From positions 174,197-238,196 of the forward strand of contig NZ_CCEJ010000001.1 of NCBI RefSeq assembly GCF_000750955.1: a DNA stretch of 64,000 nucleotides, in the 5' to 3' direction. This DNA comes from Criblamydia sequanensis CRIB-18. GTDB lineage: Bacteria > Chlamydiota > Chlamydiia > Chlamydiales > Criblamydiaceae. Under the pieces are notes generated by a model. That model was not told the DNA's origin. It saw only the letters and a list, made by a program, of their open reading frames with translations, and did not search any database. The position numbers and the translations under genes are program-made. How positions within the stretch are numbered: the stretch's first letter is position 1; each line of letters starts with the position of its first letter. Of this stretch, positions 52,204 to 60,910 are shown in pieces.

Positions 52204-54603
52204 ATGAAAATTCCCTTCAGCTGGTTGAAAGATTTTATTGATTTGGACCTTTCCCCTCAAGATATAGCAAAACATCTAACGATGGCAGGTCTTGAAGTTG
52301 AGGCTATAGAAACTCACGATCCCTCCTTTGATGGAGTAGTCGTCGGGTATGTCGAAGAGGTGGTTCCCCACCCAAATGCCGACAAACTAAGAATTGCGAC
52401 CGTTTCAAACGGCAAAGAAAGCGTGCAGGTTGTTTGCGGTGCGCCTAACTGTCGAAAAGGAATGAAGACTGCTTTTGCAGAGATTGGAGCGAGCATTCTT
52501 CTTGATAACGATGAGAAATTAAAAATAAAAAAAACCAAAATTCGAGGCGTTGAGTCTAATGGAATGTTAGCTTCCGGAAAGGAGCTTAGAATTTCAGACG
52601 ATACCGATGGTATTTTAGATCTTTCAGACGAATTTAAAGTAGGCGAAGATTTAAAAAAACATTTTACAGAAGTGGTTTTTGAAATTGCTCTAACCCCAAA
52701 TCTAAACTATGCTTCTTCTGTTTTCGGGGTGGCAAGAGAACTCTCATCCATTTTAGGCATTCCCTTAAAAAAGGTGCCTTTAAAATTTCCTGTGGAGGAA
52801 ACTAATGTTTCCGAGGAAGCTAAAGTCATTGTTGAAGCTAAAAAAAATGCTCCCAGGTACATGGGACGACTTGTCAAAGACGTTAAGTTAGGAGCATCTC
52901 CCGTTTGGATGCAAAATCGGCTTTCAAAAGCAGGCTTTAGACCTATCAATAACGTCGTTGACATCACAAACTATGTTCTTTTTGAAAGAGGTCACCCTCT
53001 TCATGCGTTTGATTTTGATAAAATAAGCGATAAGACCCTTTATGTTAGAGAAGCAAAAGAAAATGAGAGCCTTATAACTCTAGATGGCAAGGAGCGTAAG
53101 TTAACAGGAGAAGATGTTGTCATAGCGGACTCAAATAAAGTTCTTGCGATTGCCGGGGTTATGGGAGCTAATAATTCCGAAGTAGGGGAGAGCACCACTT
53201 CAGTTTTTCTTGAAGCCGCTTACTTTGATCCGGTTGCTGTAAGAAAAACAAGTAAAAGGCAAGGTCTATTAACCGAGGCCTCAAGAAGATTTGAAAGAGG
53301 AGCTGACCCAAATGCGTTGGAAGAGGCTCTTGACAGGGCTTGCTTTTTGCTAAATAGTCTTGCAGGCGGAAAAGTCTTGAAAGAAACCCTCGATATCTCC
53401 CACAAAGATTTCGCTCCGAAAATTATTCGCTGCGGCATCCCGAGAGTTAATGAAATCTTAGGCCTGCAATTAAGCTTAAGCGAAGTTGAGACTTTATTGC
53501 GGCGCTTAAATTTTGTGACCAAAGCAGAGGGAGAAGCGCTTTTAGTGCAAGTTCCAACCTATAGGTCCGATATTTCCCAAGAAATTGATCTTATAGAGGA
53601 AGTCGCGAGGCTTTACGGGTATGAAAATATTCGAGTGAGCGCTTCCATGCCTAAATGGAGAGGGTCTTTAAAAGAAAATGCTATCGGTTTTGATTTTGAG
53701 AGATTGATCCGAAAAATTCTCTTGTCGCAAGGGCTTCAAGAATTTTTAACCTGTGATCTGATAGGCCCTAAACTTAAAGAGATTGCTGAAGAGGCGTTGA
53801 TGCCCTCTGAGGTTGAGGTGTCGGTATTGAATCCTACCTCGATAGAACAATCGATTTTAAGGACCTCTTTAATGCCTGGGCTTTTACAAGTTGTAAAGTT
53901 CAACTATGATAGACAAATATTTGATATAGATGGCTTCGAGGTTGGCAGAATTCACTTTAAGGATGGGGCAAGCTTTCGTGAAGAGAGCATGGCAGCGATA
54001 GTCCTTATGGGGAAAGAGCGTCCCGTTGAATGGGAAGAAAAGCCGGTTTCAGTAAATTTTTATGATTTAAAAGGCGTTATTGAAAATCTGTTTGACACCC
54101 TTGGGATAAAAGACGCTAAATTTCAAAACCAAAAATTGAAACCCTTTCATGATGGCAGACAAGCTTCGGTTTTTGTCGGGGAGTTAAAAGTCGGGGCCCT
54201 TGGGGAAGTTCACCCTTCGATTTTAAGAAAATTGAATGTTTCCGAACCCATCTATTTCGCAGAATTCAATTTAGCAGATCTTTACCGGGTATCTAATTTG
54301 GTTCCTAAAATTAAAGAAATCCCTCTTTACCCTACTTCAGAAAGAGATTGGACCTTGACTTTAAATGATGATGTGCCTTTCGATTACATTCTGCATTTGA
54401 TTACGAGTGTTCCGTCCACTCTCTTAGAAAGCTGTCAATTGGTAAACGTATGGAAAGGTTCAAAACTAGGTGCCGGTTTAAAGAATTTGACGTTTAGGTT
54501 TGTTTATCGGGACCGTAATAAAACACTTTCACAAGAGGAAGTGGATAAGGAACATACAAGAATTTGCGATGCTGTCCGTACAGGACTTGTTAAGAAAAAT
54601 TAG
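52204..54603 (+). CDS. pheT: phenylalanyl-tRNA synthetase beta subunit
   Basis: A 799-residue beta subunit of normal length and domain order: N-terminal helix (MKIPFSWLKDFID), EMAP-type tRNA-binding domain (about 40-145, VVVGYVEEVVPHPNADKLRIATV), B3/B4 editing domain (about 205-375, AGFRPINNVVDITNYVLFERGHPLHAFD), B5 domain (about 400-470), a catalytic-like domain (DLIEEVARLYGYENI), and a C-terminal FDX-ACB anticodon domain ending in LSQEEVDKEHTRICDAV. ATG 52204 is used; a TTG three codons earlier is unlikely. pheS is not in this window. The YwqK lipoprotein gene follows after 27 bases. Confidence 0.96.
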   Translation: MKIPFSWLKDFIDLDLSPQDIAKHLTMAGLEVEAIETHDPSFDGVVVGYVEEVVPHPNADKLRIATVSNGKESVQVVCGAPNCRKGMKTAFAEIGASILLDNDEKLKIKKTKIRGVESNGMLASGKELRISDDTDGILDLSDEFKVGEDLKKHFTEVVFEIALTPNLNYASSVFGVARELSSILGIPLKKVPLKFPVEETNVSEEAKVIVEAKKNAPRYMGRLVKDVKLGASPVWMQNRLSKAGFRPINNVVDITNYVLFERGHPLHAFDFDKISDKTLYVREAKENESLITLDGKERKLTGEDVVIADSNKVLAIAGVMGANNSEVGESTTSVFLEAAYFDPVAVRKTSKRQGLLTEASRRFERGADPNALEEALDRACFLLNSLAGGKVLKETLDISHKDFAPKIIRCGIPRVNEILGLQLSLSEVETLLRRLNFVTKAEGEALLVQVPTYRSDISQEIDLIEEVARLYGYENIRVSASMPKWRGSLKENAIGFDFERLIRKILLSQGLQEFLTCDLIGPKLKEIAEEALMPSEVEVSVLNPTSIEQSILRTSLMPGLLQVVKFNYDRQIFDIDGFEVGRIHFKDGASFREESMAAIVLMGKERPVEWEEKPVSVNFYDLKGVIENLFDTLGIKDAKFQNQKLKPFHDGRQASVFVGELKVGALGEVHPSILRKLNVSEPIYFAEFNLADLYRVSNLVPKIKEIPLYPTSERDWTLTLNDDVPFDYILHLITSVPSTLLESCQLVNVWKGSKLGAGLKNLTFRFVYRDRNKTLSQEEVDKEHTRICDAVRTGLVKKN

Positions 54604-54630
54604 ATAATTGAAGTTGATAGTGGGGAAAAA

Positions 54631-55590
54631 ATGAAAGCGAAACTCATATTTATTGGGTGCATGGCAAGCCTTGTCTTAACAGGCTGTGGCACAAAAAAAG
54701 CCTATCAAGAGAGACATTACGTTTTAGGTGAAACCTATGTTCATAAGTATGGAATGGAGGTACAGCCGGAAGAGTGGATGACAAGAGGGCAAAGCGGCCA
54801 GGTCATCTCGGAGATGGATAATGGTGTCACTGTGACTAAATGCTATTCAGATGGTATTTTGAATGGGGAAACGAGCTATACTTACCCCCATAGCGATCGC
54901 ATTCAAAAAGTTGAGGTGTACAACATGGGAAATCTTTCCAAGGTTATCCTTCATGATCCAAATGGCCATCCTATGTTTGAAACCCAATATTTAGGCAATG
55001 ACAATTCGCTTGTCACCCATTGGTATGAAGGCGGATCGCCAAGATCCCAAGAACAATACCATGGCGACAGTTTAACATCCGGCACTTATTATACACCGGA
55101 TCGAAAAGTTGAATCTCAGTTTGATGGCGGCGCAGGCCTTCGAATTTTACGTAATGAAAGCGGCGAGCTCCTTTGCCATGAAAATGTGATGGGCGGTATG
55201 ACAACAAAGCGCACTCTATATTATCAAAATGGCGCTCCAAAGGAAGTTATCCCTATATCCAATGGCAAGATCAACGGCATTAAAAAAACTTACCTTTCCC
55301 AGGGCGAGCCAAGCACTATTGAACAGTGGGCAAGCAATGCTCAGCATGGTGTGACAACTGTGTTTAGGGCCGGTGAAAAGTATGCGGAAGTGCCTTACTA
55401 CAATGGAAAAAAGCATGGCATTGAAAGAAGATTTCGCGATGGCAATATGGTGGTTGAAGAAATAACTTGGGAAAATGACTTAATGCATGGTCCTTACAAT
55501 ACTTATTTAAACGGTACTGTAAAAACCGAATGGTTTTTTTATGGGCAGCGGGTCACTAAAGCTTCCTTTGATATTCAAGCAAGAAGTTAA
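54631..55590 (+). CDS. lipoprotein with YwqK-type repeats
   Basis: A 319-residue lipoprotein (signal ending LVLTGC, lipid Cys19). After a short linker it consists of repeated segments of the YwqK/MORN-like kind from about residue 65 to the end, for example SDGILNGETSYTYPHSDRIQK, YYNGKKHGIERRFRDGNM and WENDLMHGPYNTYLNGTV. The protein should sit on the periplasmic face of a membrane. A protein of similar size follows pheT in Chlamydia (recalled as CT476), so it is likely conserved. The same repeat family forms the C-terminal parts of the MAF proteins at 8.8-17.0 kb. Confidence 0.8.
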   Translation: MKAKLIFIGCMASLVLTGCGTKKAYQERHYVLGETYVHKYGMEVQPEEWMTRGQSGQVISEMDNGVTVTKCYSDGILNGETSYTYPHSDRIQKVEVYNMGNLSKVILHDPNGHPMFETQYLGNDNSLVTHWYEGGSPRSQEQYHGDSLTSGTYYTPDRKVESQFDGGAGLRILRNESGELLCHENVMGGMTTKRTLYYQNGAPKEVIPISNGKINGIKKTYLSQGEPSTIEQWASNAQHGVTTVFRAGEKYAEVPYYNGKKHGIERRFRDGNMVVEEITWENDLMHGPYNTYLNGTVKTEWFFYGQRVTKASFDIQARS

Positions 55591-55598
55591 GCTATAAG

Positions 55599-55635
55599 CC
55601 TTATAAGGGGAATAACTTCCTCTTATAAGGTTTTC
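55599..55635 (+). terminator. terminator after the YwqK lipoprotein
   Basis: Fourteen-position stem (CCTTATAAG/CTTATAAGG extended inward by GGGAA and TTCCT, one G-T pair) followed by TTTTCT. It overlaps the end of the convergent hypothetical gene. Confidence 0.75.
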
Positions 55636-56162
55636 TCTTCTACAGGATAATTTTCAAAATTCCAAACTTCTTTCACAACATTTTGAAATTCTTCCGTTTC
55701 TAAGTTAAGGTCGTATTCTTTAAGTAAAATAGGTTTTTTTTGGGTATCTTCTAGTAGAACACCATTAAAAGTGTCTCCTAAATTTTTATAAAAAAGCTTT
55801 TGTCTGCATAGTAGAATCTGAGTGGGGTAATAGCATTCTGTCAAACGACAGACCCCCTCAACAAAATGAGACACTTCAAAAAGAATCGTGCGATCCTCCT
55901 GATCTTTGATAAGAGAGTGCACCTTTCCATCTTCTTCTTTAATAAATTCCTTTTGCCAGGCGATCTGGGCCTCCGGCTTCAATTTTCTAAAGTCAAAAAG
56001 GTTGGAGTCGTAGATAAGGGAAGAAAATTTACCCTGGGTAAAATATTCTATTGAAATCCTTTTACGGTAAGGGTCCTTGACTATATTAAATCCAAGAAGC
56101 GGGTCTTTTGTTCCGATTCCATAAGGCTGCCCGTCTTTCCAGTAGTAATCTAAAAAATACAT
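55623..56162 (-). CDS. hypothetical protein
   Basis: A 179-residue soluble protein of unrecognised family, rich in Phe, Tyr, Lys and Glu (starts MYFLDYYWKDGQPYGIGT). It looks like an alternating strand/turn protein (ISIEYFTQGKFSSLIYDSN, TILFEVSHFVEGVCRLTECYY). Some segments, for example YYWKDGQPYGIG, faintly resemble the repeats of the lipoprotein next door, but no regular repeat is present. It is divergent from the sigma-54-controlled small gene. No signal or membrane segment. Confidence 0.6.
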   Translation of the reverse strand: MYFLDYYWKDGQPYGIGTKDPLLGFNIVKDPYRKRISIEYFTQGKFSSLIYDSNLFDFRKLKPEAQIAWQKEFIKEEDGKVHSLIKDQEDRTILFEVSHFVEGVCRLTECYYPTQILLCRQKLFYKNLGDTFNGVLLEDTQKKPILLKEYDLNLETEEFQNVVKEVWNFENYPVEEKTL

Positions 56163-56232
56163 TATGGTCCTATATGTTTTTAAATCTCTTAAGGTTAATA
56201 CACTAAGATTATTATTGTGACACCCCTAAAAG

Positions 56233-56248
56233 TGGCACAGAACTTGCT
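56233..56248 (+). promoter_or_regulatory. sigma-54 (-24/-12) promoter
   Basis: TGGCAC, five bases, TTGCT: an exact match to the classical sigma-54 consensus, with GG and GC separated by ten bases as required. The expected transcription start is about 56259, and the GGGGGT ribosome-binding site and ATG 56283 follow at a sensible distance. The NtrC-type regulator and kinase needed to activate such a promoter are encoded at 17.0-19.8 kb. No enhancer site could be identified by eye. Confidence 0.85.
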
Positions 56249-56282
56249 TCATTCTAGACAAAGGCAAAAAAGGGGGTCAACT

Positions 56283-56462
56283 ATGAAACCCAAATCCATA
56301 AAAGAATTAAAACAGACGATTGCGAAGCTTGAATTTCAAAATGATCAGCTTTTAGCAGAGTTAAATTATCTTAATCGCCTCCTGAGATCTATTGGATTTC
56401 CGGAAGGGCTAAATTCGGTTAAAAAAACGGCTGAGGAGCTGCTTTCTCAAGATAAAAATTAG
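56283..56462 (+). CDS. tiny coiled-coil protein A, sigma-54-controlled
   Basis: A 59-residue protein: a single amphipathic coiled-coil helix (IKELKQTIAKLEFQNDQLL, then AELNYLNRLLRS) followed by IGFPEGLNSVKKTAEELLSQ. ATG 56283 is chosen because it follows both the sigma-54 promoter and GGGGGT; a longer frame from GTG 56217 would begin upstream of the promoter. It is a clear paralogue of the next gene (helix register and the GFxxGLxxVKxxAxE ending coincide). Function unknown; the regulation suggests stage-specific expression. Confidence 0.78.
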   Translation: MKPKSIKELKQTIAKLEFQNDQLLAELNYLNRLLRSIGFPEGLNSVKKTAEELLSQDKN

Positions 56463-56654
56463 GCAAATCTTAATCTCTAGCATGTAGATAGGTCCATTTT
56501 CTGGATTAATGATTTTTAGTATCAAGGGTTTAGATGAGATTAATTAAAAATTCAAGATTCCTTTATTCAGCGTTAACATTCAAGCCTTTTACTAGAGGCA
56601 TAAACAAAACGGAAAATCTATTGATGGCCTTGAATACGTCAGTAGGAGGTAAGG

Positions 56655-56840
56655 ATGACCAAAGCACAACTTAAAAGAAAAATTGCCCTTTTAGAGTCTA
56701 TAAACGATCACCTTCAAACAGAGGTGAGTTACATGGATGAGCTAATGAAGATGGTGGGCTTTCAGCACGGACTTGAAACTGTAAAAGCGGCAGCCGGGGA
56801 AATTATTCGTCAGAAACTTACTGAGGCCAACGATATTTAA
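56655..56840 (+). CDS. tiny coiled-coil protein B, paralogue of A
   Basis: A 61-residue protein: coiled-coil helix (AQLKRKIALLESINDHLQ, then TEVSYMDELMKMV) and the ending GFQHGLETVKAAAGEIIRQ, aligning without gaps to protein A. The ribosome-binding site AGGAGG is excellent, five bases before ATG 56655. The 192 bases between A and B show no second sigma-54 site and no terminator, so B is either read through from the A promoter or has its own unrecognised promoter. A strong terminator follows about 50 bases after its stop. The pair could form hetero-oligomeric bundles (inference). Confidence 0.78.
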   Translation: MTKAQLKRKIALLESINDHLQTEVSYMDELMKMVGFQHGLETVKAAAGEIIRQKLTEANDI

Positions 56841-56889
56841 GTAATAATAATACGTAGTAAAGTTATATCATAATAATAAATAATAGCAA

Positions 56890-56928
56890 AAGCAAGCTCT
56901 GGTAATTATCAGAGCTTGCTTTTTTTTC
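56890..56928 (+). terminator. strong intrinsic terminator after the coiled-coil pair
   Basis: Twelve-base perfect stem AAGCAAGCTCTG/CAGAGCTTGCTT, eight-base loop, then a run of T. Confidence 0.92.
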
Positions 56929-56974
56929 TCTTATTTTCAATACTTTTGTAGTTGAATAAATAAAGTGTGAAACA

Positions 56975-57799
56975 ATGACTCGATTAAACCTCTTGTCTCA
57001 AAAGACAACTTGGGAAGATTTTGAACGCAGTTGGGATGAGAGGGAAAAGGAAGCGGAAAAAGAGCTGCCTCTTAAAAAGCTAAAAGTTTTGCCCGACATG
57101 GTCGGGATCACTAAAGAAACAGCGAAAAATTTAAAGTGGAAAAGCCTCTTATGGATGATAAGAAAAGACCGAGGCTTTCGTATCTTGCGCCACTTCTTAA
57201 AGCATCCTTTCAAGTATGGCAAACAGTTCCTTAAATCATGGAGAAGCGGGAAACCTTTTAAGCGGGAAGGGGATTATTTTCTTTACGGATTAAATTCTCT
57301 TTCAGATTTTGAGTCTTTGCTTTTAGATAAAGAAGCTCTTTTTGTCGTGGGCTTTTCCTACTGCCATAAACCTTTTGAATGTCCCTCCGGTCGATTTTCG
57401 GCCGGTTGCATAAGAGATACTACTCATAATGTTTGCAAGCAATGTTTTATCGGCAAGACCATCCATGGGCTTGCAAAAGAAAATAGCCATCCGGTTTTGA
57501 TTCCAACGGTTCATCATATCGGCAATGAATTATTTGATCTTTTGCATGAGAAGCCTGATCGTAAGATTGTATTTTTAATCACAGCTTGCGAGATGACTCT
57601 TGAAATGTTTGGAGACTATGGCAACATGATCGGCATCCAGGGAATTGGAGTCAGACTTGGCGGCCGAATCTGCAATACCCTGCAAGCTTTTAAGCTTTCA
57701 GAGGAGGGGGTAAAACCCGGGCTCACTGTTGTTTTGGATGCAACAAAAGAAAAAATGCTTCATTGGGTCCGAAAAAGAAGCGAAGCTATGAGTGGTTAA
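56975..57799 (+). CDS. cysteine-rich hypothetical protein (DUF116-like)
   Basis: A 274-residue protein. The N-terminal ~115 residues are charged and helical. The core has regularly placed cysteines: SYCHKPFECPSGRFSAGC (about 128-145), VCKQC (about 153-157) and later ITACEMTLEMFG, RICNTL. The pattern CxxxxxCPxxxxxxxC...CxxC suggests a metal or Fe-S site and loosely resembles DUF116 proteins; the match is not firm. No signal or membrane segment. It ends 14 bases inside the convergent trhO gene. It has its own upstream terminator boundary, so it is an independent unit. Confidence 0.65.
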   Translation: MTRLNLLSQKTTWEDFERSWDEREKEAEKELPLKKLKVLPDMVGITKETAKNLKWKSLLWMIRKDRGFRILRHFLKHPFKYGKQFLKSWRSGKPFKREGDYFLYGLNSLSDFESLLLDKEALFVVGFSYCHKPFECPSGRFSAGCIRDTTHNVCKQCFIGKTIHGLAKENSHPVLIPTVHHIGNELFDLLHEKPDRKIVFLITACEMTLEMFGDYGNMIGIQGIGVRLGGRICNTLQAFKLSEEGVKPGLTVVLDATKEKMLHWVRKRSEAMSG

Positions 57800-58799
57800 C
57801 AGGATTCTTTTTTGCCTTTCGTTTGTTTTTGCCTTGACCGTGCGGATTTTTCTTAAAGCCGAAGTACTCGTAACTTTTCTTAAAAGGTTTGTGAGGGTTT
57901 TGCTCGTGATAAGGTCTTAGTTTTTCTCCTTCGCCGCACTTTTGAGAGCAGCACCCTTTAAGCTGATCCAAGCAAGTTGGGCAGCTAATATAAAGAAGGT
58001 TGCATTCCATATTGGCGCAGTTATAATAGCTTTCAGCTTGATGATTGCACTTGTGGCAGCGGCCGCAAGTTTCTGTTTCTGATTCTTCCGCAATAGGAAC
58101 GGTCATGCGATCATCAAACACAAATAACTTGCCTTTCCAATGAGCATTTCCTTCTTCAAGTCCGTAGTTAATGATGCCCCCGTCTAACTGGAAGACATCA
58201 TCAAACCCTTTTTCCTTTAAAATGGCAGAGTAAAGCTCGCAACGAATGCCCCCTGTGCAATACATCATGACCTTCGGCTTATCAGGATGTTCTTTTTCAA
58301 TTTTTTCAGCATAAGCATTAAAATCTCTAAAAGTGACGCAAGGAGGCCTTTCTGCTCCCTCAAAGTGTCCAATATCCCATTCATAATCGTTTCTTACATC
58401 AAGAAGAAGCACATCTTTTTCATTTTCGAGCATTTCACGAAATTGTTTTGGAGCGATGTGGACTCCGGCTTTTGAAAAATCAACCGGGGTATCTAACGCC
58501 ACGAGTTGACTTTTTAATTTCACAATTTTTTTAGGAAAAACGTGTTCATGCCAGTAATGGATTTTAAAAACGAGATCTTCAAAAGGGGGCCTGCTCTTAA
58601 GCCAGGCCATATAGGCCTCTGCATCTTCTTTTGAAGCGCTCATTTGGCCGTTTAGCCCATCTTTTGAGAGGTAAAGACGGCATTGGATATCGCGGTTCTC
58701 AATAAAATTTTTATGCAGGAGGACTTCTTCCTCAGGGTTTTGAAGAGGAGCAATCCTATAGAAAGCTAGAACGTAATAACATTTATCTTGAGAGGACAT
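57786..58799 (-). CDS. trhO: tRNA uridine(34) hydroxylase TrhO (rhodanese-related, YceA family)
   Basis: A 337-residue protein that uses O2 to hydroxylate U34 of tRNA for 5-oxyacetyl-type modifications. The N-terminal acylphosphatase-like part (about 1-95) is followed by a rhodanese domain (about 120-215) with DVRNDYEWDIGHFEGA and the active-site Cys in MMYCTGGIRCELYSA. The C-terminal Cys-rich region (CGRCHKCNH, CPTCLDQLKGCCSQKC) matches the zinc-binding tail of the family. The end overlaps the cysteine-rich gene by 14 bases, tail to tail. Confidence 0.93.
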   Translation of the reverse strand: MSSQDKCYYVLAFYRIAPLQNPEEEVLLHKNFIENRDIQCRLYLSKDGLNGQMSASKEDAEAYMAWLKSRPPFEDLVFKIHYWHEHVFPKKIVKLKSQLVALDTPVDFSKAGVHIAPKQFREMLENEKDVLLLDVRNDYEWDIGHFEGAERPPCVTFRDFNAYAEKIEKEHPDKPKVMMYCTGGIRCELYSAILKEKGFDDVFQLDGGIINYGLEEGNAHWKGKLFVFDDRMTVPIAEESETETCGRCHKCNHQAESYYNCANMECNLLYISCPTCLDQLKGCCSQKCGEGEKLRPYHEQNPHKPFKKSYEYFGFKKNPHGQGKNKRKAKKNPVNHS

Positions 58800-58998
58800 G
58801 GCTTGCCGTGATTTTTAATTTTAAAACAAGTTAGTATAAACAATTTACGCCTCGAGATCAAGCTTCAAAGATTTAAAATTTCTAAAAAAATTATTAGGCT
58901 TTTGTATAAGAACTTTCATTTTTGTTTAATCTATATAGTCTTATTCAAAGTAGAGGAGTAATTGAAAAATATTGGAATCCGGCTTATCAAAAATAGAC

Positions 58999-59973
58999 TT
59001 AATTTAAGCGCTCTTCCGATCGATCAGTGGCCAAAGGAGGCTCTTTTGAAAGAGAGGATATTTCTTTTCGAAGCTCCGCTGTCATTGGAATCTCTAAACA
59101 TTTTAAACAGTCTTTAAGCTGCTCTTGATTTCTTGCTCCTAAAAGAGGGGAGGTCACAGCTTTATTGGAAGCTACCCAAGCAAGGGCAAGGCTTGCCGGC
59201 GAGTACCCATATTTTTTGGCAAGTGAGACAAAACTCTCTGTAATTGCCATCGCTTCTTCATTTTGGTACCTTCCTTGATACATTTTTCGAGATTCAAGAC
59301 GAGTGCCTTTAATCTCTTTTGAAGACGAGTATTTGCCGGTCAGCATGCCGCCTGCTAGAGGGTTGTAGGGGATGACTGCTAAATTTTCAGAGAGGGCTAA
59401 AGGAAAAAGTTCAACCTCCGCTTGTCTTTTAATTAGATTATACATGGGTTGGATCACTTGAAATGAAGCTAACTGATGTAGAGCTGAGAGGCCAAGAGCC
59501 TTCATAATTTGCCATGCTGAAAAATTGCTCACCCCTAGGTAAAGAACTTTGCCTTGCTGAACAAGATCACTCATGGCCCTTAATGATTCTTCAAGAGGCG
59601 TGCTTTCATCAAACTTATGCATGAAGTAGATGTCGATATAATCTGTTTTTAGCCTGCTTAAACTATCGTGGATCGCTTGAAAGATATGTTTTCTTGAGAG
59701 TCCTTTGGAATTTACTTCATCTTTTGTTGGAAAATAGGCTTTTGAGGTTAAAATAATTTCGTCTCTTTCCTTTTGAATAAGCCTGCCTAAGATTTCCTCA
59801 GCTTTTCCTTCGTTATAAACATTGGCGCAGTCAAAAAGATTAATACCTGCTTCACGGGCAAGGAGATAGAGCTCGCCGGATGTTTTTTCGTCGGATTCTC
59901 CGCCAAAAGTCATCGTCCCAAAAGATAGAGCTGAGACTTTAATTCCTGTTTTGCCAAAAGTTTTATATTCCAT
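58999..59973 (-). CDS. aldo/keto reductase
   Basis: A 324-residue NADPH-dependent TIM-barrel oxidoreductase of the aldo/keto-reductase superfamily, Tas/YajO-like. Catalytic tetrad positions are visible: Asp and Tyr in LFDCANVYNEGKAEEILG, Lys in IILTSKAYFP, His in YIDIYFMHKFDEST. The cofactor region VIPYNPLAGGMLTGKYSS and the C-terminal SPASLALAWVASNKAVTSPLLGAR are typical. Substrate unknown. It lies between trhO and trxA as a single-gene unit; no clear terminator is seen. Confidence 0.92.
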   Translation of the reverse strand: MEYKTFGKTGIKVSALSFGTMTFGGESDEKTSGELYLLAREAGINLFDCANVYNEGKAEEILGRLIQKERDEIILTSKAYFPTKDEVNSKGLSRKHIFQAIHDSLSRLKTDYIDIYFMHKFDESTPLEESLRAMSDLVQQGKVLYLGVSNFSAWQIMKALGLSALHQLASFQVIQPMYNLIKRQAEVELFPLALSENLAVIPYNPLAGGMLTGKYSSSKEIKGTRLESRKMYQGRYQNEEAMAITESFVSLAKKYGYSPASLALAWVASNKAVTSPLLGARNQEQLKDCLKCLEIPMTAELRKEISSLSKEPPLATDRSEERLN

Positions 59974-60162
59974 GCCGTTGATCTCTATTTTGCAGAACTT
60001 GTTTATTATGAAAGACTAGCCTCTAAAAGCGGTTCGATAGGAATTTATTCGAGCAACTGATATAATGCAAGAAAATGGAAAATTGAAAACCTTATGGGAC
60101 AAATAGTCTTTTACGAGGTTAAAGAATTAGAAATTAAGTTTGCTGAATAAGGAGTTTTTTAA

Positions 60163-60483
60163 ATGGCAAATGAAATAAAACATGTAAACGATGAGAATTT
60201 TGATTCAGAAGTCAAACAGGGTGTTGTATTAGTTGATTTCTATGCTGATTGGTGTGGTCCCTGCAGGATGATTGCTCCTATCATTGAAAAACTAGCCGCT
60301 AAGTTTCAAGGAAAGGCTTCAGTTGTGAAATTAGACATTGAAGCTGCCCAATCCACGACTGCCCGCTATAACGTAACCTCTATCCCAACCTTAATCCTTT
60401 TTGTGAACGGGGAAGAAAAAGAACGTATTGTAGGCGTTAGAGACGAAAATACACTCGATCAACTTTTACAAAAGTCCCTCTAA
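60163..60483 (+). CDS. trxA: thioredoxin
   Basis: A 106-residue cytosolic thioredoxin with the redox site WCGPC (30-34) in LVDFYADWCGPCRMIAPIIEKLA and the cis-Pro in SIPTLILFVNGEE. It reduces disulfides in cytosolic targets such as ribonucleotide reductase. AAGGAG is eight bases before ATG 60163 and a strong terminator follows. The order trxA, trmL, mip, aspS is the one recalled from Chlamydia (CT539-CT542). Confidence 0.97.
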   Translation: MANEIKHVNDENFDSEVKQGVVLVDFYADWCGPCRMIAPIIEKLAAKFQGKASVVKLDIEAAQSTTARYNVTSIPTLILFVNGEEKERIVGVRDENTLDQLLQKSL

Positions 60484-60494
60484 CTTTTTCATAA

Positions 60495-60534
60495 AACTTA
60501 ACTTACTTCTTAAGGTAAGTTAAGTTATTTTTTT
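60495..60534 (+). terminator. intrinsic terminator of trxA
   Basis: Twelve-base perfect stem AACTTAACTTAC/GTAAGTTAAGTT, eight-base loop, then a long T tract. Confidence 0.92.
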
Positions 60535-60590
60535 TATTTCAAGTTGTAAAATATTCAGCCACCTTTCATGAATATTAAAAGGTGCGTCAG

Positions 60591-60870
60591 ATGAAATATT
60601 TATTTCCAATTTCTTTATTAAAAAAAAAATCCCTAGAGAAACTGCGAAAAAATCACAATTCTTACGTCTCATGCTTTTCAAGCTAAAGCCAATCGTTCTG
60701 TTAGCGTTGAAAAGAAAAAATTATGCGCCAAGCTAATTTCAAACAGCTTCACAAAAAACGGCTCTCTCTTCGATGCTGAAATAAAAGCAAATATCATTGA
60801 TGCATTGAGCGAGATTCCTGATTTTAAAGCAGGTCATATCGAAGAAGCTCCAAAGAAAGTCTTCGGATAA
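60591..60870 (+). pseudogene. frameshifted small gene between trxA and trmL
   Basis: ATG 60591 (AAGGTG seven bases upstream) opens a frame that stops after 31 codons. A second frame then runs open to TAA 60868. Removing one A from the A6 run at 60647-60652 joins them into a 92-residue product with uniform composition: KKSLEKLRKITILTSHAFQA, then ANRSVSVEKKKLCAKLISNS, LFDAEIKANIIDALSEIPDF. The family is not recognised. It could be a decayed gene, a sequencing error in the homopolymer, or a phase-variable gene. Nothing else is seen in the 427 bases between trxA and trmL apart from the trxA terminator. Confidence 0.45.
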
Positions 60871-60910
60871 ACTCATTTCAAAACACTTGGGGGAAGCTCA
60901 CAAGCGTTTT

